In this document: positions 12,301 through 27,000 of the stretch, in pieces | Numbering within the stretch: position 1 is the first letter of the stretch | Layout: every line of letters starts with the position of its first letter | NCBI GenBank assembly: GCA_020746105.1 | Contig: CM036632.1 | Coordinates: forward strand, 6,494,001 to 6,558,000 | DNA: 64,000 bases | Source: Trogon surrucura | Lineage: Eukaryota > Chordata > Aves > Trogoniformes > Trogonidae | Reading direction: 5' to 3' | Translations under genes and position numbers: made by a program | The notes under the pieces: generated by a model | Told to the model about the DNA's origin: nothing | Seen by the model: only the letters and a program-made list of their open reading frames with translations | The model's database searches: none

Positions 12301-15131
12301 GCACGGGGGAATTGAGTCCTTTCTTCGTTTGACCTGGGCGGTCAATACGGTTACTTCAGGGATTATTTTTTTTTTTGTTTGATGTAATAAAACATCTGTA
12401 ATAAAAGGTTTTGTTGTTTTTTTTAAAATAGTTTTGGGAGACTGGAGACATGGATTGCAGACAGCTATTTGGGTCAAGGGGTTAGGTTTTTGCCAGGCTC
12501 CAGATGGGGACGGAGAGGACAACAGGGGCTGGAAGCGATTCTGGAGCTGAATCCATTTGCACTGCGCAGGCACTAAGAACGGCATCAGTTCAGTGAGCTG
12601 CACCTGATCAGAAGTTTGGCAAGAGAGAGGTCAATATACGCATTATTCCCTGTATGGGGTATTTCCGAGAATGCTGCTTATGAATGTGTGTCTACACTAT
12701 CTTTGCATTTTCATGCCCTAGCAGATTTACTGGAAGATCTTGGAAAACAGCAGCTTTGGCGGAACAGTTTAGTTATATCAAGGGTAAAGAATTTTTGCTG
12801 GAAACTTGACAGGCACCAGCTCACTTTCTGATATCCAGTTCTTCCAGTTAGTTCTGTGCATAGCCTTACGCTTGCCGTGGACAGTTCTATGTGCATGGCG
12901 TGTTTCAGTGGTAGGTAAAACCCTAAAAAAACCCCCCACAAACAACCAAACCCAACCTTCTCATGTATGTTCGGCTTGTTTTTTAAAGAGCCTTGCCCAA
13001 TTCAGATGCCCTGGTGCTGCATCTTCTGCCAGCAGCTGCCTGGCATATTAAGAGTGAAGGAACTGGAGCTGAGAAGAGTTTTGTGATTGTTTTCAAATGG
13101 ACTTGGATTTACAGCCCTGGTGTTTCTTCACTATTTTTATAACACTGTTACGGCATGTGGTTGATGGGGTGGAATGGTAAATTGTCAGGACCAATGTAAC
13201 GTGTTGACAGTCTGGTATCTAGGGATTTATACTAAGCACAGGTTACTGCTAGTGGGCAAAATGAGAAATTATGACTTTTAACATGCCAGATTAATTTGAT
13301 ACACATCCAAGCCTGTGTAAAAACACAGATATATCAAACAATACATTATTTAATTTTTGTTTCTGGCATCAGCAGAATATGATTTACCTTCTCATTTATA
13401 TAGCACATAAGTTAACCTAGAGAGTGGTCCAGCAATTTGTAAAGTGTATGGGCTTAAAAATAACCCTGTTAGGAAATAGGACATGATGCAGGACAATGGT
13501 ATTACAGCAGCTTAGCTGTGCTTGTTCAGAAGAAAGCAAATTGGGAACATTTGCTACATAATAGTGAAGATCCTACTGTTCTTGGTTATTCCTAGGCCCC
13601 TAGGTCCTAGAAGAGCAAAAGCCAGACCTGAAGCAGCCTTACACTGCGGCTCAGGTTTGCAGTTCAGTGATGATGTTTGGGATCCTGTGGGGTGTATTCA
13701 TTCAATCGCAGTGCAGAGGTGCAGGGCTGGTTCTGCAGGGTCCTGAGTGCCTTTCACTGCGGTGAAGCTGAGGCGTTTCAGGGTGCTCAGTGTCTCCTCA
13801 AGCCCCCACCATGCCCAGACGCACAGAAGTTACTCGTGGTGGAAGGAAGCTGCAGGATATTTGCAGCCAGTGAATCTGCACAGAATGCTCTGCGCTGGAG
13901 GGAGGTTCGTGCTCCGAGCCGGGGCGTTCCTGCAGCTGGTTACAGGCACCGACTGCGCCGATGAGAAAAGCGGAGCAAGACTTGGGTGTTGAACTGCAGA
14001 GTGAGGGCTGTGATATTTTCCAATAACTGGCATCAGTCTTCCGAGCGTAGGCCACATTGCTGTCTCCTCCCCTTCCCTGTCCTGGCTGGGGCAGGGTCAG
14101 CCCTCTTGTGTTACTTTCCAAGCTGAAAGTCTTTAAGAAACATCAAAATATTGATGCTCTGCAACTGCACTGTCAAAAAAATGTCTCTCCAGTCTACTTA
14201 AATCACTCGGCTTTAAAAAATCTTTTTCTAAATTCCAGTTAAAATCAAAATATGTTATCATTTTGCCTTTCCGTATGCTTTCAATTTGGACTCAAAAGAT
14301 AATTTCATATATTACTGTAATTTTTTCCCAGAAAAACAGATACCTTCTCTATTCCCCTACAAAAGCTTTATGCCACAATAATTTAAGATTTCCTCCAGGT
14401 TAGAATATTTCTGCATGTAAAACCTCTTTGAAGGTTTAAATAGACTGTAACTGAGTTTTGACATGTATTAGCATGTGTCAGGTAGAGCAGTTATTAAGGG
14501 TAGTGGAGACAAGACACATTCCATCTCTCCAGCAACTGACTCACAGGTGTCCAGATCACTACAGGCCACAAGCGGGCAAAGCCACTAATAAAAAAATCAC
14601 CCTTTGTTGCAACAAGCATTAGAAAACAACCTTTAGCAACGATTTCAGCAATAGATCCAGTGAATTATCAGCTGAGGAATGAACTCTAGTTGCTGACTTA
14701 CAAATCACGTCCCAAGACTGTGACTGGGAAAATTGCCTTTTTATTCCTCTTGATGTAAATCTTTTTTGCATCTCTTGTAAGGTTTCGCATCCACTCAGAA
14801 CGTATTTTTCAGTTATATTAAAGCATACATTTGCACAGCATGATGTGAATTAGTTAAATAGGAGTTACCAAGCTCTGTCCTGTTCCTCTTCTCTTCTGTG
14901 AGCTGAAATCTGTCTGCATCCAAGCAATAATTTACCATACTGATGGATTTTTTTTCTTTTAATCCTTTAATTCCTTTTATTCATATGAAAGCAATGACTG
15001 AAATTGTCATTTCTCCCATAGCAGAACTAAAGGAGTGTGACATGCAAAAGGAAATACTCCATATTCAAGACTTTTAAAAAGCATGACAGCTTTTAGCGTG
15101 GCCAACTGACTTTCTGCACTTCTCTTCCCAG

Positions 15132-15814
<683 letters not shown>

Positions 15815-17189
15815 ATGATTCCTTCTGGAAAGCTGCCTTTGTGTGACCTTGTGCACTTAAATTTGCTCTGTGCAGCTCCATAGCTTTATGAAGAAAAAAA
15901 GATGTGCATTTTATGTGTATTTTTTTTTTCTGTTTATGTCACGTACTGGATGTCAGTTCAAATCTCTTGTATCATGTAAGTAGGAAGACAACTGTTCGGA
16001 TACGACTAGCTTGGGGAAGATTAGGCTCTTGGCTTGCAGGCAAGATTTTTACCTGTTGTTGGATCATATAGCTTAAAACTGTGGTTTTAACTATTTAAAA
16101 TTCATATGAATTTCCATTTCCCTTATTATCTTTGAAGTTGGTCTTATTCGCCTTTCGTCGAGCTTCTTTGGTCAAGTGATGTCCCTCTGCCTGTCACTTT
16201 TAAAAGACTTTTCACGGGTTATTGACTGGAGGTTTCAGAAATCCCATGGGGCGAGTGGCAGTCAGGCAGTGTAAGAGGGAAGGTTGGAGGAAGGTTTTGA
16301 TCATTCCAGCAAGCCAGGGAAAAGTAGAGCTTTTGAGTCATTCTGTTTGTGGCTTAGGTATATATATAGAGAGAGATATTCCTCCATGCTACAAACCCTT
16401 CAGGTCTGCTTTGTAGGATATGCTAAGCCAAACAGCCTGCTCCAAGCTGGGTGAAGAGGTCAAGGGACAGTGTGTTGAATTCAGATGGAGCCTTTAGGAC
16501 CTAAGTTATTTGTCCACACCTTTATTTAAGGAGAGTTTGCATTAGATCCCTTAAAAGTCCAACAGGAGCTTCTCCACCGAATTAAGTGGGTTTCAAAACG
16601 TATTTATCTGCAGCAGAGTGTCCTCAGCCACTTCTCTGAATATTACATGAAGCGCTGAAGAGACGTTGCCAGGTGTACATCAGGGGCAACAGCAGCGGGT
16701 TGTTTCTAATAAGGTCCACTTAATGAAGTCCAAATGCCTTTCTTTTAGTATATGACTAAATTTTAGGATTTTTTTTAGCTTTTTCTGAAAGCCAAATACA
16801 GGCTTCGAAATGCTGCCGCTCCTCCAAAAGACACGTGTTGCGTAACAAAAAGCACCAGGATTGTGCGAGAAGCTCCCTGAGCCCGGCTGGCAGTTGCTGC
16901 CCTGCCCAGACACGGGGCTGCTCCTGGCTGGAGCTTTCTGCAGATCCAGACCTTTCTCTGCTGCACAGCTCTCCAGGATGGGATCATCCAGATTGTTCTT
17001 TGCGAAGCTTTTCCTTTGAAGGAAAGCTTGTCTTTGCTAACAGCAGCAACGGTCTGCGCCTCGGCTGCCCTATACAGCACAGCCTGCGTCTCAGTTGTGG
17101 CAAAACTCTTTATTTCTTGTTTGCAATAACATTCTTCTGAGTAAATACGACCTTTCTATACCTGTTACCTAACAAAGGTTATGCAGTGA

Positions 17190-17195
17190 AATAAA
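17190..17195 (+). terminator. PRKAR1B: Candidate proximal poly(A) signal AATAAA
   Basis: A canonical hexamer lies about 1.4 kb after the PRKAR1B stop. The downstream region is not strikingly GT-rich, so usage is uncertain. Confidence 0.4.
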
Positions 17196-17808
17196 GGCAG
17201 CAATCTCCCTTTCAAAACTAGGGGTGGTAGTGAAAATGACTCCTACTGGCATAGAGCGTGCTTTCTTCTTTGGAATTAACGCAAACCGAGTTGGGACTTT
17301 CCTGTCAACTCCCACCAAGAGGGCCCACTATTCCAGTAGCTGCCCACAGTGGTTTTTAGAGACCTAACGGCTTCTCGACTACAGACTCATCACTTTAAGG
17401 TGCTTAATTTATTTCAGCATATTTTCAGTGGTCCTGTCAGTGTATATTCGTTGCTACTATTTATTACGATTATGTTATGCTTCTTGCCTGTGTTATTAAA
17501 TATGACCATTTTTCAGCCTTGCAGTTTTTGCCACGTACATTTATATAAGCAGACCCCCATTTTATATATATATAGATACATCTATATGCATTTGCAGAAC
17601 TTTTGATTTGCTTCACTGTTTTTGTATTCTCTTGTGCAATTTTTAAAAGAAATATTTTTAATGGTTACCAGTCACTCATGTATATTCTTTTACTTACTGC
17701 GTTTCTGTTGTATTGGTAAAAAATTGTGAGTGTTTTGCATAATACACAAGATACATTTCTTGTTAAAATTCCAAGTATTAGCCTCACTGTTTAGAAGTTA
17801 CACGAGCG

Positions 17809-17822
17809 CACACACACACACA
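17809..17822. repeat. (CA)7 microsatellite
   Basis: A short uninterrupted CA run lies in the probable PRKAR1B 3' UTR. Confidence 0.9.
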
Positions 17823-18022
17823 ACACAGATTCTTTGCTTTAAACCTTTACAGCTCATGGAAAAATACATTTGAATTACGGTTCTCTTATAAGCAACCTTA
17901 AGAGAAGTGTAACCGTTTAACACCAGGATTCCTATGCTTTAAGTGGAACAAAATGATACTCAATGACATTTTAAAGGTAATTGTAATATTTGCAGTGGAT
18001 GATGGGACAGGATTATGGTATG

Positions 18023-18028
18023 AATAAA
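18023..18028 (+). terminator. PRKAR1B: Candidate distal poly(A) signal AATAAA
   Basis: TGAATAAAATTCTTC is followed about 25 bases later by GGCCATTGTGGGTTT, a GT-rich downstream element. This makes it the better of the two candidates for the end of the PRKAR1B transcript. Confidence 0.5.
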
Positions 18029-18050
18029 ATTCTTCTAAATTATATATACG

Positions 18051-21000
18051 GCCATTGTGGGTTTATTAATAATGGGAGTCTGTATGAATAGAAGTCATGT
18101 TCTAGTTAAAGTCTGCATATCATAAAAAGTTTGAACTCTACTGAACATAATCAGATGCAAAGGGACAAAAAATAGACCAAGAATCTCAGCGCTATATATA
18201 GTAATGGAAACCAAACTGGTTTTCTGGAGGATTAGCATGAAGAAAAAAATTTCTGCTGTTTGAATGGAACCATATATGTCTGTATGAAGAAGTTTATATG
18301 AAGAGACACCTGTTCAAGGTGTCTCACAGACCTTGGTGTTGCTGTTCAGATGCCAGCTTAGCCAGGCATTTAAGGAGATGTGGGACATGAAGTATGTGAG
18401 CTGTCTCGCTGGTCGTAGGGACCCTGTGCAGAGCTTCAAAACCCACTTCTCAAATAGCAATGCTGCTTCTTTCTTCCCCAGGAAAAGCCCATGGCCCCAA
18501 CCACCCTGGGGATCTGTCCCAATCATTCCTCTCAACTTCTGGCCGTGCACGCGTTTTCAGAAGTGCAGCTGCCCTGGCACAGGAGCACAAAGCCATTTTT
18601 GGCACCAGAGATGTGCTGTGCTGCTGCCGTGGCTTGCGTTCGCACAATGGGCTGGCCGAGAACTACACCGAGGACAAACTTCTCAGAGAAGACAGGACCT
18701 CCAAAGGAACCACTTGTATCTCATGCATCAGGGTGAATGCATGGGTTGAAGGACTTCTGGGTGAGGAAGAGGTGGTGTTAGTGCCACACTGCCAGAAAAA
18801 CAAACCAGCAGCCCACAGGTGGTGTTAGTGCCGAGCTCTGGGTGGCCACGTAACCAGGTCTGTTGTGGTCCAAGCTCAGCTCCAGTGCTGGAGCTGTCGC
18901 CCCAGAGCAGTGTGCAGGGCTATGGACTGGACTCACTCCGTGCAACTTCTCTCTGGTGAACCCCGCACAGGAATCTTGGGTGGCTCCCGGCATCCACGGG
19001 CTGTCCAGCTTTCCATTTTTGGAGTGTGTTATTTTTCCCCACTCCGCTATGATTCAGGAGGGAAGGACTCGTCTTTCCAGAGAATTACTCACATTATGTA
19101 GTAATCAGAAGTGACCACTCTCTCTGAGGTCCTTCCAGAAGGACATTACCAGCCCACGCTCTGCAGAAAAGAGCATCTCACCACTCCTCATTGTCATTCT
19201 TTTTTCAGTTGGTTTTAATTGTGTCGCAGCCGTTTCAGGACTCCTGAGACAAAAGAAAATACTTTTTTTTTTCTTTAATAGTAACTAATTGTACCTCCAG
19301 GTTTTTTACAAGGCCCGCGTGGCAGCCCAGGCTTTAGTGCATGCATCGGGTTGCTGTAAGTTCACTTCAGCATTGCCGCTCTCTGGGACAAGGGGTGCCT
19401 GAAGTTGTGGAGTCACAAAGCCCATGAGTTCTTGATCCTCAAGCAAGGACAGTCCGACACCGTGTTACCTGTTCAGGTGTTGGTGGAAAACCAGAGCTGT
19501 TGCACAGAACCAAGTGACCCAGCACACTCCGGCTTGGTCGTGGGCTGCTGCGTTGTTTTTCTGGCAGTAAGTGTTCGTCAGAAGTGGAGTCACCACAGGA
19601 AGGGTAACGTTTCTTCTGTTGTGAAGGTTGCACAAGGTGTGTGTGTTGCGTAGAGTTTTAAATGGCGCATGAATCCTGTCACTGACCTATTTACAGAGGA
19701 GATCATGGTTTTCTTTGCGTGCATGTCTGTGTAGCAGCTGAGAGAGAGAGAATATTACCTTGTGCAGAGGCAAAACCATGGGAGATCCAATTGCCACGTG
19801 AATATACAGTCACTGCAACCGTGGGAGTGTCCTCAAACACTGTTGCAGGTGGATGGGAGTGGGCAGAGCAGGAACACGGAGCAGGTATCGTTGCACCATT
19901 GACTCAATGAGCAGTAACCAGTTCAAAAGCTCACGCTTAATATTTCAGAGACCAGCTCACCGCTGAGATGGAATTATCTACTCTCACATTCTCAGGCATG
20001 TTTTTTTAATTAGTTTCTAATGATTTGGCAACTCTGACTGAAGCTCATTTTCGTCTTCTTCCAATGCACACGACTGCTCAGAAACTCGTAAGAGCGTTTC
20101 CACAGCCAGAGTCACTTCTGTGGGTCCCCCTTCCCTCTGGAGAAGGAGAATATGCTCGGATATGAGCGTATGCGTAGCCTTGAAAATCCGATGTTACAGG
20201 AATGCATTGGCTTCAGTGCTTCTCCGAGAGTTTCTGCGGCTCTTTGCTGCTCGGCAGAGCTTTTTCGGGGATGCAGCACTCGCACAACAAGCCGGCCTTT
20301 TCTCTGGAAAAGCTGCCTGGCCAAAGGAGCTGGCATCTGCAGCCATCTGGTATTTTTGCAAAGGCTGAGGATGTTTTTTGTGCTTGATCAGGCTCCAATA
20401 CCAGAGTGATTCTTCTGATGTCTAAAAATCTGGGTTCAGCTTTTGGAAAAAAAGGTTGTGCTTTGCCTGGGAAAGGAAAGCAAAGCATGCACGTCTCCTC
20501 GGGCATGCTCCGACTCTTATCTCAGAATCACATGGGTACCTTCGCCTTTGAGCACCCCAGCCCCTCCCCAGCCATATTTTCATCCTTGTTTTCAAGTCGC
20601 TCACTGCAAAAAGTATTGCAGCGAGCCTCTGCTGCCCAGCCAAGCTGCAACACACATCCCGTCCTCCTGTACTGAGGCAATTTTAAGTGTGCAGAGTCCT
20701 CTTTAAAAATAGTCGTGAGCTCTCATGGAGGAAAAAAATAATCATTTTACCCAAGAAGACTGCTCCTATTCCAGTATAAACTGTCTCCAAACATGGAACA
20801 GCGGCGTGCCATGTTGCTGCATGGGCCAGCAGCGCTGAGTGAATTGGCAGATGCTTGCGCTGCTGCGTGATCTCTGGAAGCTGGGCTGTGAGAACGCTGC
20901 TCCTCCCTGCTCACGGCTTCGGTTTGAAGCTGAAAGAGTGGATTTGCCAAAAAAGTGCCCGTCACCCAAGCCCTGATGGGATAAATTGAGCCTCGGGCTT

Positions 21001-24000
21001 CTAGGGTTTACCGGGTGCATTCAGTTTGCCCTTGGTGGGTGCTAACAGCCTCCACTCTTCACAACAACTGGCGGTTGGAGACGGGACCTGGAGACTGATG
21101 ATGAGGTAGGGATTTTCTCACCACTGCCTGCTGTTGCTGGCGCTCTGGATGTTCAAACTGCTGGCTCTAGGGAAATCAAGCCTTTCTGGGAAGTGGCTAC
21201 TCCCTATCCTCTTTATACAGAAAATGTATTGTTATTATTTGAAAGCACTTTTGTATTGCCCTTAGACTACAAGCGTGGCGATTGTTCCATTAGAAGACAT
21301 CATGGTGCATAGCAGTGAAATACGACGTACAGTACCATGCAGTATGTATTTTCCAGATAAACTGGGAAAACAGAGAAATGGATGTGCAAAGTAGGGGTAC
21401 AATAGCTGCTTTGCATTCCTCCACATGTGTGGAATTTATACGTGCCACAGAGTGACTCTGTTTCGCTACCATGTGTTTACGATGATCGGATGATTAGGCG
21501 TATTTCTAGCCGGTTTCATTTTCTCAGTCGTATTTTGTGGGCCAAGCACAAAGTCCCAGTGACTTCAGATCGATCGTGGCAATGAGTTAGTGCTGGCTAA
21601 ACCCTCCCACCATTTATTTCCACTACAGCAGCGAGAGGGAACAGGCTGACCAGCTGAAAAAGACAAGAGACTATTTCTCCTTCTCATCCAGCGGCAGCTC
21701 AAGCAATTTGCCAGAGAGAAGTAGTTGGCTGCGTCTGCAGACTCTGGGTTATTTGATTGAGACTTTCCAGCCCAGAGGTGCATCTCCTCTGCACCCCACC
21801 CTGCCCGGGGAGCTGAATGTGCCGAAGTGCCGAGCGGGGAAACGCGTCACTGTTCACAGTTTAACTTGCGTAACGATGACTGCAGGAATCGCTGCCGGAG
21901 GAGAAGCTGCAGCTTAGCGCCAGCTCCTGCGGAGATGGAAAAGCCCCAATCTAGGTCCTGCAATCAGGAGGAAGGAGTCGTGCTCCCGTGCATGGTCCGT
22001 ACAGCTCTTGGCAAGGCCAGAGGTATCTGGGAAAGCAATATTGCTGCTCCTGAGCCTGGCAAGCCTGTAAGTCCCCACTAACGACCACCGGCAGCACCAC
22101 GAGCTCTGCTCCCGCTGACACGGACACTCAGATGCATCCAGCACACGCTGCTATGGGCCAGATTCCCATGCGATGGCAGGATGGTTCATATCCTTGACAC
22201 GTATCCAGTAAAGCATCACACCCTCTCCTATTGCCTTCCATTTCTGGCTCTTAGCCTGGGATTTAGCTTTTGGAGAAATACAGGATTAGCCAAGGAGGGC
22301 TTTTTAAATCTTAGATTTGCAGGGGGCAGGAGAAGGTACCAAAATGGCCAGAGATTCCCGAGGAACACAAGAACCAGCCCAACAAAGGCTCCCTTGTGCG
22401 AGCGGGGAGATGCAGCAGAACCTGTGTCCGGATGAAAGCTGCCCTATCAAAATAGCCATAAACAAACCCGCCTCCTCTGCCACAGAAAAGCTGTTGTGCC
22501 AGGAGCATATTAAATTGTATATGCTTTTTCTCAAGGCAAAAGAATTGCAGCAGTGACGGCAGCTGTGTGTGCTGGAGCCGAGCCACCGTATTCAACTAAT
22601 GAAGGCCTTGCTGAGGACGGGGTGGGGGAAGGACTGCGGGTGAATGTATTATTCAGAGCGACCCACGCTGAAAATCGACCAGAGCTGGGGTTATAGGGTA
22701 GGGGAAAAAAATGTAATTGCCCCAACAGCGAGAGCTGATGCATTTGCCAGAGGACAGCACAGGTGATGGGCCTTCCGCAGGATCCACAGCCCTGCGGGTG
22801 CTGCTGTTTACGGGATGAGGCAAGATGTGTTTTTCCTTCCCTCTGTTTCCCTGGGGAGGTTCTTGGTCTCAGGAGCAGGGCTGGGCTGGGCTGGGCTGGG
22901 CTGGGCTGGGCTGCAGCAGCCGCTCCGGCCCAGACGGAGGAGCAGGTTACAGGCAGGCAGGTGCAGATTACAGGAGATGGGATTTAAAACCAGGGAGGAG
23001 CACCTGTGAGGAAACCCTGTCTACATTGACGGGCTCTGCTGATGGCCACCTGGTTGGTCCCAGCTGGGTGGGTAAATAAGAAACTAAGCGGCCTCATATC
23101 CCCAAGGAGGAGTGTTTCAGCTCATTTCTCCCCTGGTGGGGCTGCTCCTGCCTGGCTTGTGCCTGTACCAGGGGAGGCAGGGGGCCCATGCTGCAGCCAG
23201 TGCGTTGTCTCAGCAAGGTCACCTCTGTGTGAGCATCCTCACAATGATGGAAGGGGCCAAGGGGGATCCCTCTGCAACCTCCGAATGTTGATGTGTTGTG
23301 AACAACCACAAAACGGGGTTTCATCACCATTTGCACCATTTCAGCCACGTGTGAAATGAACCTTGCAGCCAAGCTCATTGCTCTCTTGGAGGAGGATCTC
23401 TGAGTCTGCTGCCCATGCTTTGCTCTTAACTCCTTGGGCTACCAGAGTTCCAAGCCTGAACCTTGGAATCCCTGCACTGAGGAGACACACAGGCCCCATG
23501 GGAGCCCAGATTCTGTGACGCATGGTGAGTATCTACAATTTTCTTCCACTTTGAGCTGCAATTCCCCCCTGAGAAAAGTTGGGTACTCACTAAAGTGTAC
23601 AGGATAATTTCCCATTCCTTCCAAAACTTGGAAACATCAAGAAAACTAGCAGGATGCTTTCCTTATTAACTCAGGAGCATGGGAGTGTAGAGGAACCTCA
23701 TGTAGATCCTCCTTAGGAGGGAGCGAAATAAAACAGAATAAATTCAGAAAGGATGACTTCTGTGCAAACACCTTGCAGGTGCCTCATGAAAGATCAGTTT
23801 CTCCCCAGGCTATATAGTTCAAACGCTGCAGCGAGGAAATGGGATAGAGGAGCCTGACACCCATCTCAGCTTAAATTCAGTCTCTGCAGCTGTCTCGTTC
23901 TTTAAGGCAGAAGAGGAAATTTATGGTTCCCCTGCAATGTGAGCAATGCTCTGAGCCCCAGCAAGGTAAATGCTCCTTTGTGCTTGAACCCGTTCCCTAT

Positions 24001-27000
24001 CTGAAGTCACTGCACACATAGGGCTAACGTGATTCGGTGAAAGAAAACCCATTTTGGTTGCTTTTTAAGCAGATTACAGCAGATTAGCCGACTAATCTAT
24101 GTGGAATCCTCTCTCCAACAATTTCAAACTGTAAACAAATCCAGCCACTTTTGTATCGCCTATAAATATTTACTGTGGATTATATGAAGATTAACTTCAA
24201 ATGATATTTGCAACAATGGTTTTATTTTGGGACTTGCTACCTTTAGTAATGTAAAACCTTTTGACAGAAATATGCCTTCAACAAAGCATGAACTTAAGGC
24301 CTGTCAGCTATAAAATACCATGTACTAGAGCATGTACACAAAGAACAGATGAAGGCAACTAGGAATAAAAGCTACTGAGGCGGTATAAAAATGACTGGGA
24401 TTATTGTAACGTGGAAGTAAAATCTTCTCTATAAGAGCTGGCTTGGTGTTAGTAGCTGGCACCTCACCGCCACTCCCAGCTGGTTGTGCACGGTTGCAAG
24501 CAAAGGGCATTTCATTGATGTCATTGAGTATCCCGAGATGTCACCCTCCCTGGGTGGCCAATGGTATCACACAGCTCGGCAGAGGAGAGAACTGAAAGGT
24601 TGAAGACCAACATCTCTTGCTCTGCCACATCGCCTGGAGCTGAGTCTCAGTGGGATGGCGTGGGAGGGTGCCAGCAAGCAGGAGAAAGAAGGGGGCTGAT
24701 GCACAGTAGGTGCCTGGAGCAAAGTGCATCCTTCTAGAAAACAACAGGCCAGAGGCCACTGCTGAGGGACCACACGCAAAGGCCGGCACAGGACCGTGTT
24801 TGGCAGCACGTTGTGCTCCAAAGGGGATGTTTTGGGGGCAGCCAGCACCAGCCTGCCCACACCTCTGATGCCCGTGGGGCCGTGCCTGAGGCTCTGCAGC
24901 CTGGCACACTCGGGTACAGCCGCTTTGCAGAGCGCAAAGGCAGCCTTGGTTGGGATGTGGGGAATGTTGTGTCTACCAGGCTAGCGAAGGAATGCTCAGT
25001 TTACAGGACAATGGCTTTTTAGGAAGCCAGAAAAAGTTAAACAGCCTTCCCAGATGGAAGATTGTCCCTCTCCACCCTTTGTATAATTAGGGAAGTTTCA
25101 TGCTCCTATAAAGAGACGATCTGTTTAATATATGAGATTTCCAAAGTCTTAGCAAATGAGTGTCTGAGAACTGGCTTCTGATGTGGTTTATGTTCTTTTT
25201 GATAGATTTAGGTTATGGGGAATGTTGGTTGTAGAGGCAGTGAGTGATTCATGCTGAAACCATCTGAGTGCCATCTGATACACACTGTCCACCCAAAGGT
25301 AGAGGAGGCTGCTGCCTGTGTTGTATTAGTCCCTGCAGCTTAAGCTGCTCCGTATTAAGTTGTAATTGCAGAAAAATTACTACAGCAGAGAGAAAGAAAG
25401 GGCTGGGTTTTGCAGAAGGGAGGTAATCCTTACCCCATCACTGCAAGCTGGGATCTTGCAGTGATGCCTCAGGACCTCAAACTGATATACTCCATTTAAG
25501 GAGCTGTACCGGCACCTTGCAAAAAACAGGTCTCCCTGGGGAGTCTCTGGTTGCTGCCTGAGCAGCCCAAAGCAACACAGACAGGAGCTGATTGCTCTGT
25601 GCTTACTGCCCACCTTGGAGCTGTCTTGGAAAACATTTTTCCCCACTGATGGCAGCTTTGTCCCAGTAGTACTTGCAGGATCAAGCCCTCGAGCAGATGA
25701 GGGAAAGAGCAGTGGGAGAAAAAGCATTCTCCTCTATGTTTTTTTTTCCCTTCCCTATAGGCAAGCATTTTGAAATCCTGTCTCCATCTGAAGAACATCA
25801 AAGCGAGCAAAAGGGCAGAGGATGGTCTCTGAAAAAGCTCAAAGAGAAGCTGCTCTTTGGAGAAGGATTGTAACTCCCCAGCTTCGATGTGCTCCCTGGA
25901 GCCCACGTCCCACCAGGTGACCCTTTCAACCTGACTGAGGCTGGGCCTTGCTGCTGCACGAGCAGCTAAAAAATCACTTGCAGCCAAACCTTAGCCCTAC
26001 AACAGAGAGCAGACACTGACCATGGAGAACTGGGTGAAGAAAGCCACGGGGTGCAATGTGGGGCAGCAGTGGAGTGGTCACCATTGTCTGGTTGCCTTGC
26101 AGCACATCTCTGACCTGATTCTTGTCACGAGGGCAGGGAAGCAGGGATACTCCTTATCAAAATTCATGGATTCCCACAGGACTTTTGTAGCTTCTCCAAG
26201 AGTTGTGTGAGAGCAGGGAGAGACCCTGAGCAATATCACGTAACTTTATTGCCATGTAATAAGCAGAAGACTTGAGGACAGTATTTTTGTTTGCAAGTTT
26301 CCCCCATACATAAAGCCAGAAAGCATGTTTGTGTCTTCTTTTATATCAAACCTGTAGCTGAATTTAGGGGGGTTCATTGACCACTTACTCCTAATTCATT
26401 CACGTTAAAGTAAATTCAGAGTCACTGGGGATCAGTGGCTTGGGCAGGCATCACAAAAGCCCTCAAAATGATGTAGGAGGCTGCTGCCTCCAGCCCACCG
26501 AGCCCTTTGGGTGTTACGGGAGCACAAGGGTGGTGCTAGATGGCCTTGGAGCAGCTCGGTAAGGGACTGTGTGTCCTTCCCCAGTGAAGCCAGCCCTCCT
26601 GGCCTCCTGTTTTGCAGCTTTTTCTGGCTGCGTGCCTGCGAGGTTAGTTCATAAACCCCATTTCACCTGCAGCCATTTCTCCACGCAGGGCGTCTCAGAT
26701 TAGGAGAGAAAACAGCTGTGGCAGGAGGGACACGTATCTCTCCCAATTCAGCATCCCTTCTCTATCGCGAGCTGGTGGCCTTGGCTGGAGGCCGACGCTC
26801 CAGATAACGGGGCACTGAAGGAACCCTCCCCAGGCCAGCGAAACGCTGGCCAAAGAGTAGCGCCAGCAGCTCCTGCCCGAGATAACGCAGCGTGCTTTCA
26901 AGATTTATTGCTTTTATCCCCATTTACTGCCAGCCTGAATGTTTCAATTATCTTTTTTTTTCTTTCTGTTTTGGCATTTCCCTCAACAAGCAGTGTTATT

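Larger units (their letters stand above)
1..15131 (+). other. PRKAR1B: PRKAR1B intron (5' end outside window), no exon recognised
   Basis: This stretch lies upstream of an exon that starts in phase 0 with Gly-Thr-Ala-Ser-Val, so it must be the intron before that exon. The preceding RI-beta exon should encode the end of the linker and the start of the second cAMP domain (a Lys-Trp-Glu-Arg-Leu motif and an Asp-Asp-Phe-Tyr motif). I read the stretch for it and did not find it, so the intron is probably longer than 15.1 kb. All ORFs here are short and resemble nothing known. Visible structure is limited to an antisense solo LTR, a CR1 fragment and short tandem duplications, each listed separately. 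The sequence is otherwise unique and AT-rich. Confidence 0.75.
15815..18050 (+). other. PRKAR1B: Probable PRKAR1B 3' UTR
   Basis: After the stop codon the sequence becomes AT- and T-rich without further coding signal. It includes a (CA)7 run near 17809-17822, a TATATA stretch near 17565-17585 and two poly(A) hexamers. The 3' end is an inference. Short (about 17.2 kb) and long (about 18.05 kb) forms are both possible. Small ORFs inside are not supported as genes. Confidence 0.55.

Noticed and set aside
1..15131. The PRKAR1B exon preceding the Gly-Thr-Ala-Ser-Val exon
   Set aside because: I searched by eye for the KWERLTVADAL and DDFYIITE coding motifs with a phase-0 donor and found none, so no further PRKAR1B exon is claimed.
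18333..18828. ORFs of 138 and 122 codons just after PRKAR1B
   Set aside because: No domain or family resemblance, overlapping frames and ordinary composition. Probably chance.
25496..25987. 163-codon minus-strand ORF in the intergenic spacer
   Set aside because: No recognisable domain, signal or splice context, and no neighbouring exon-like sequence.
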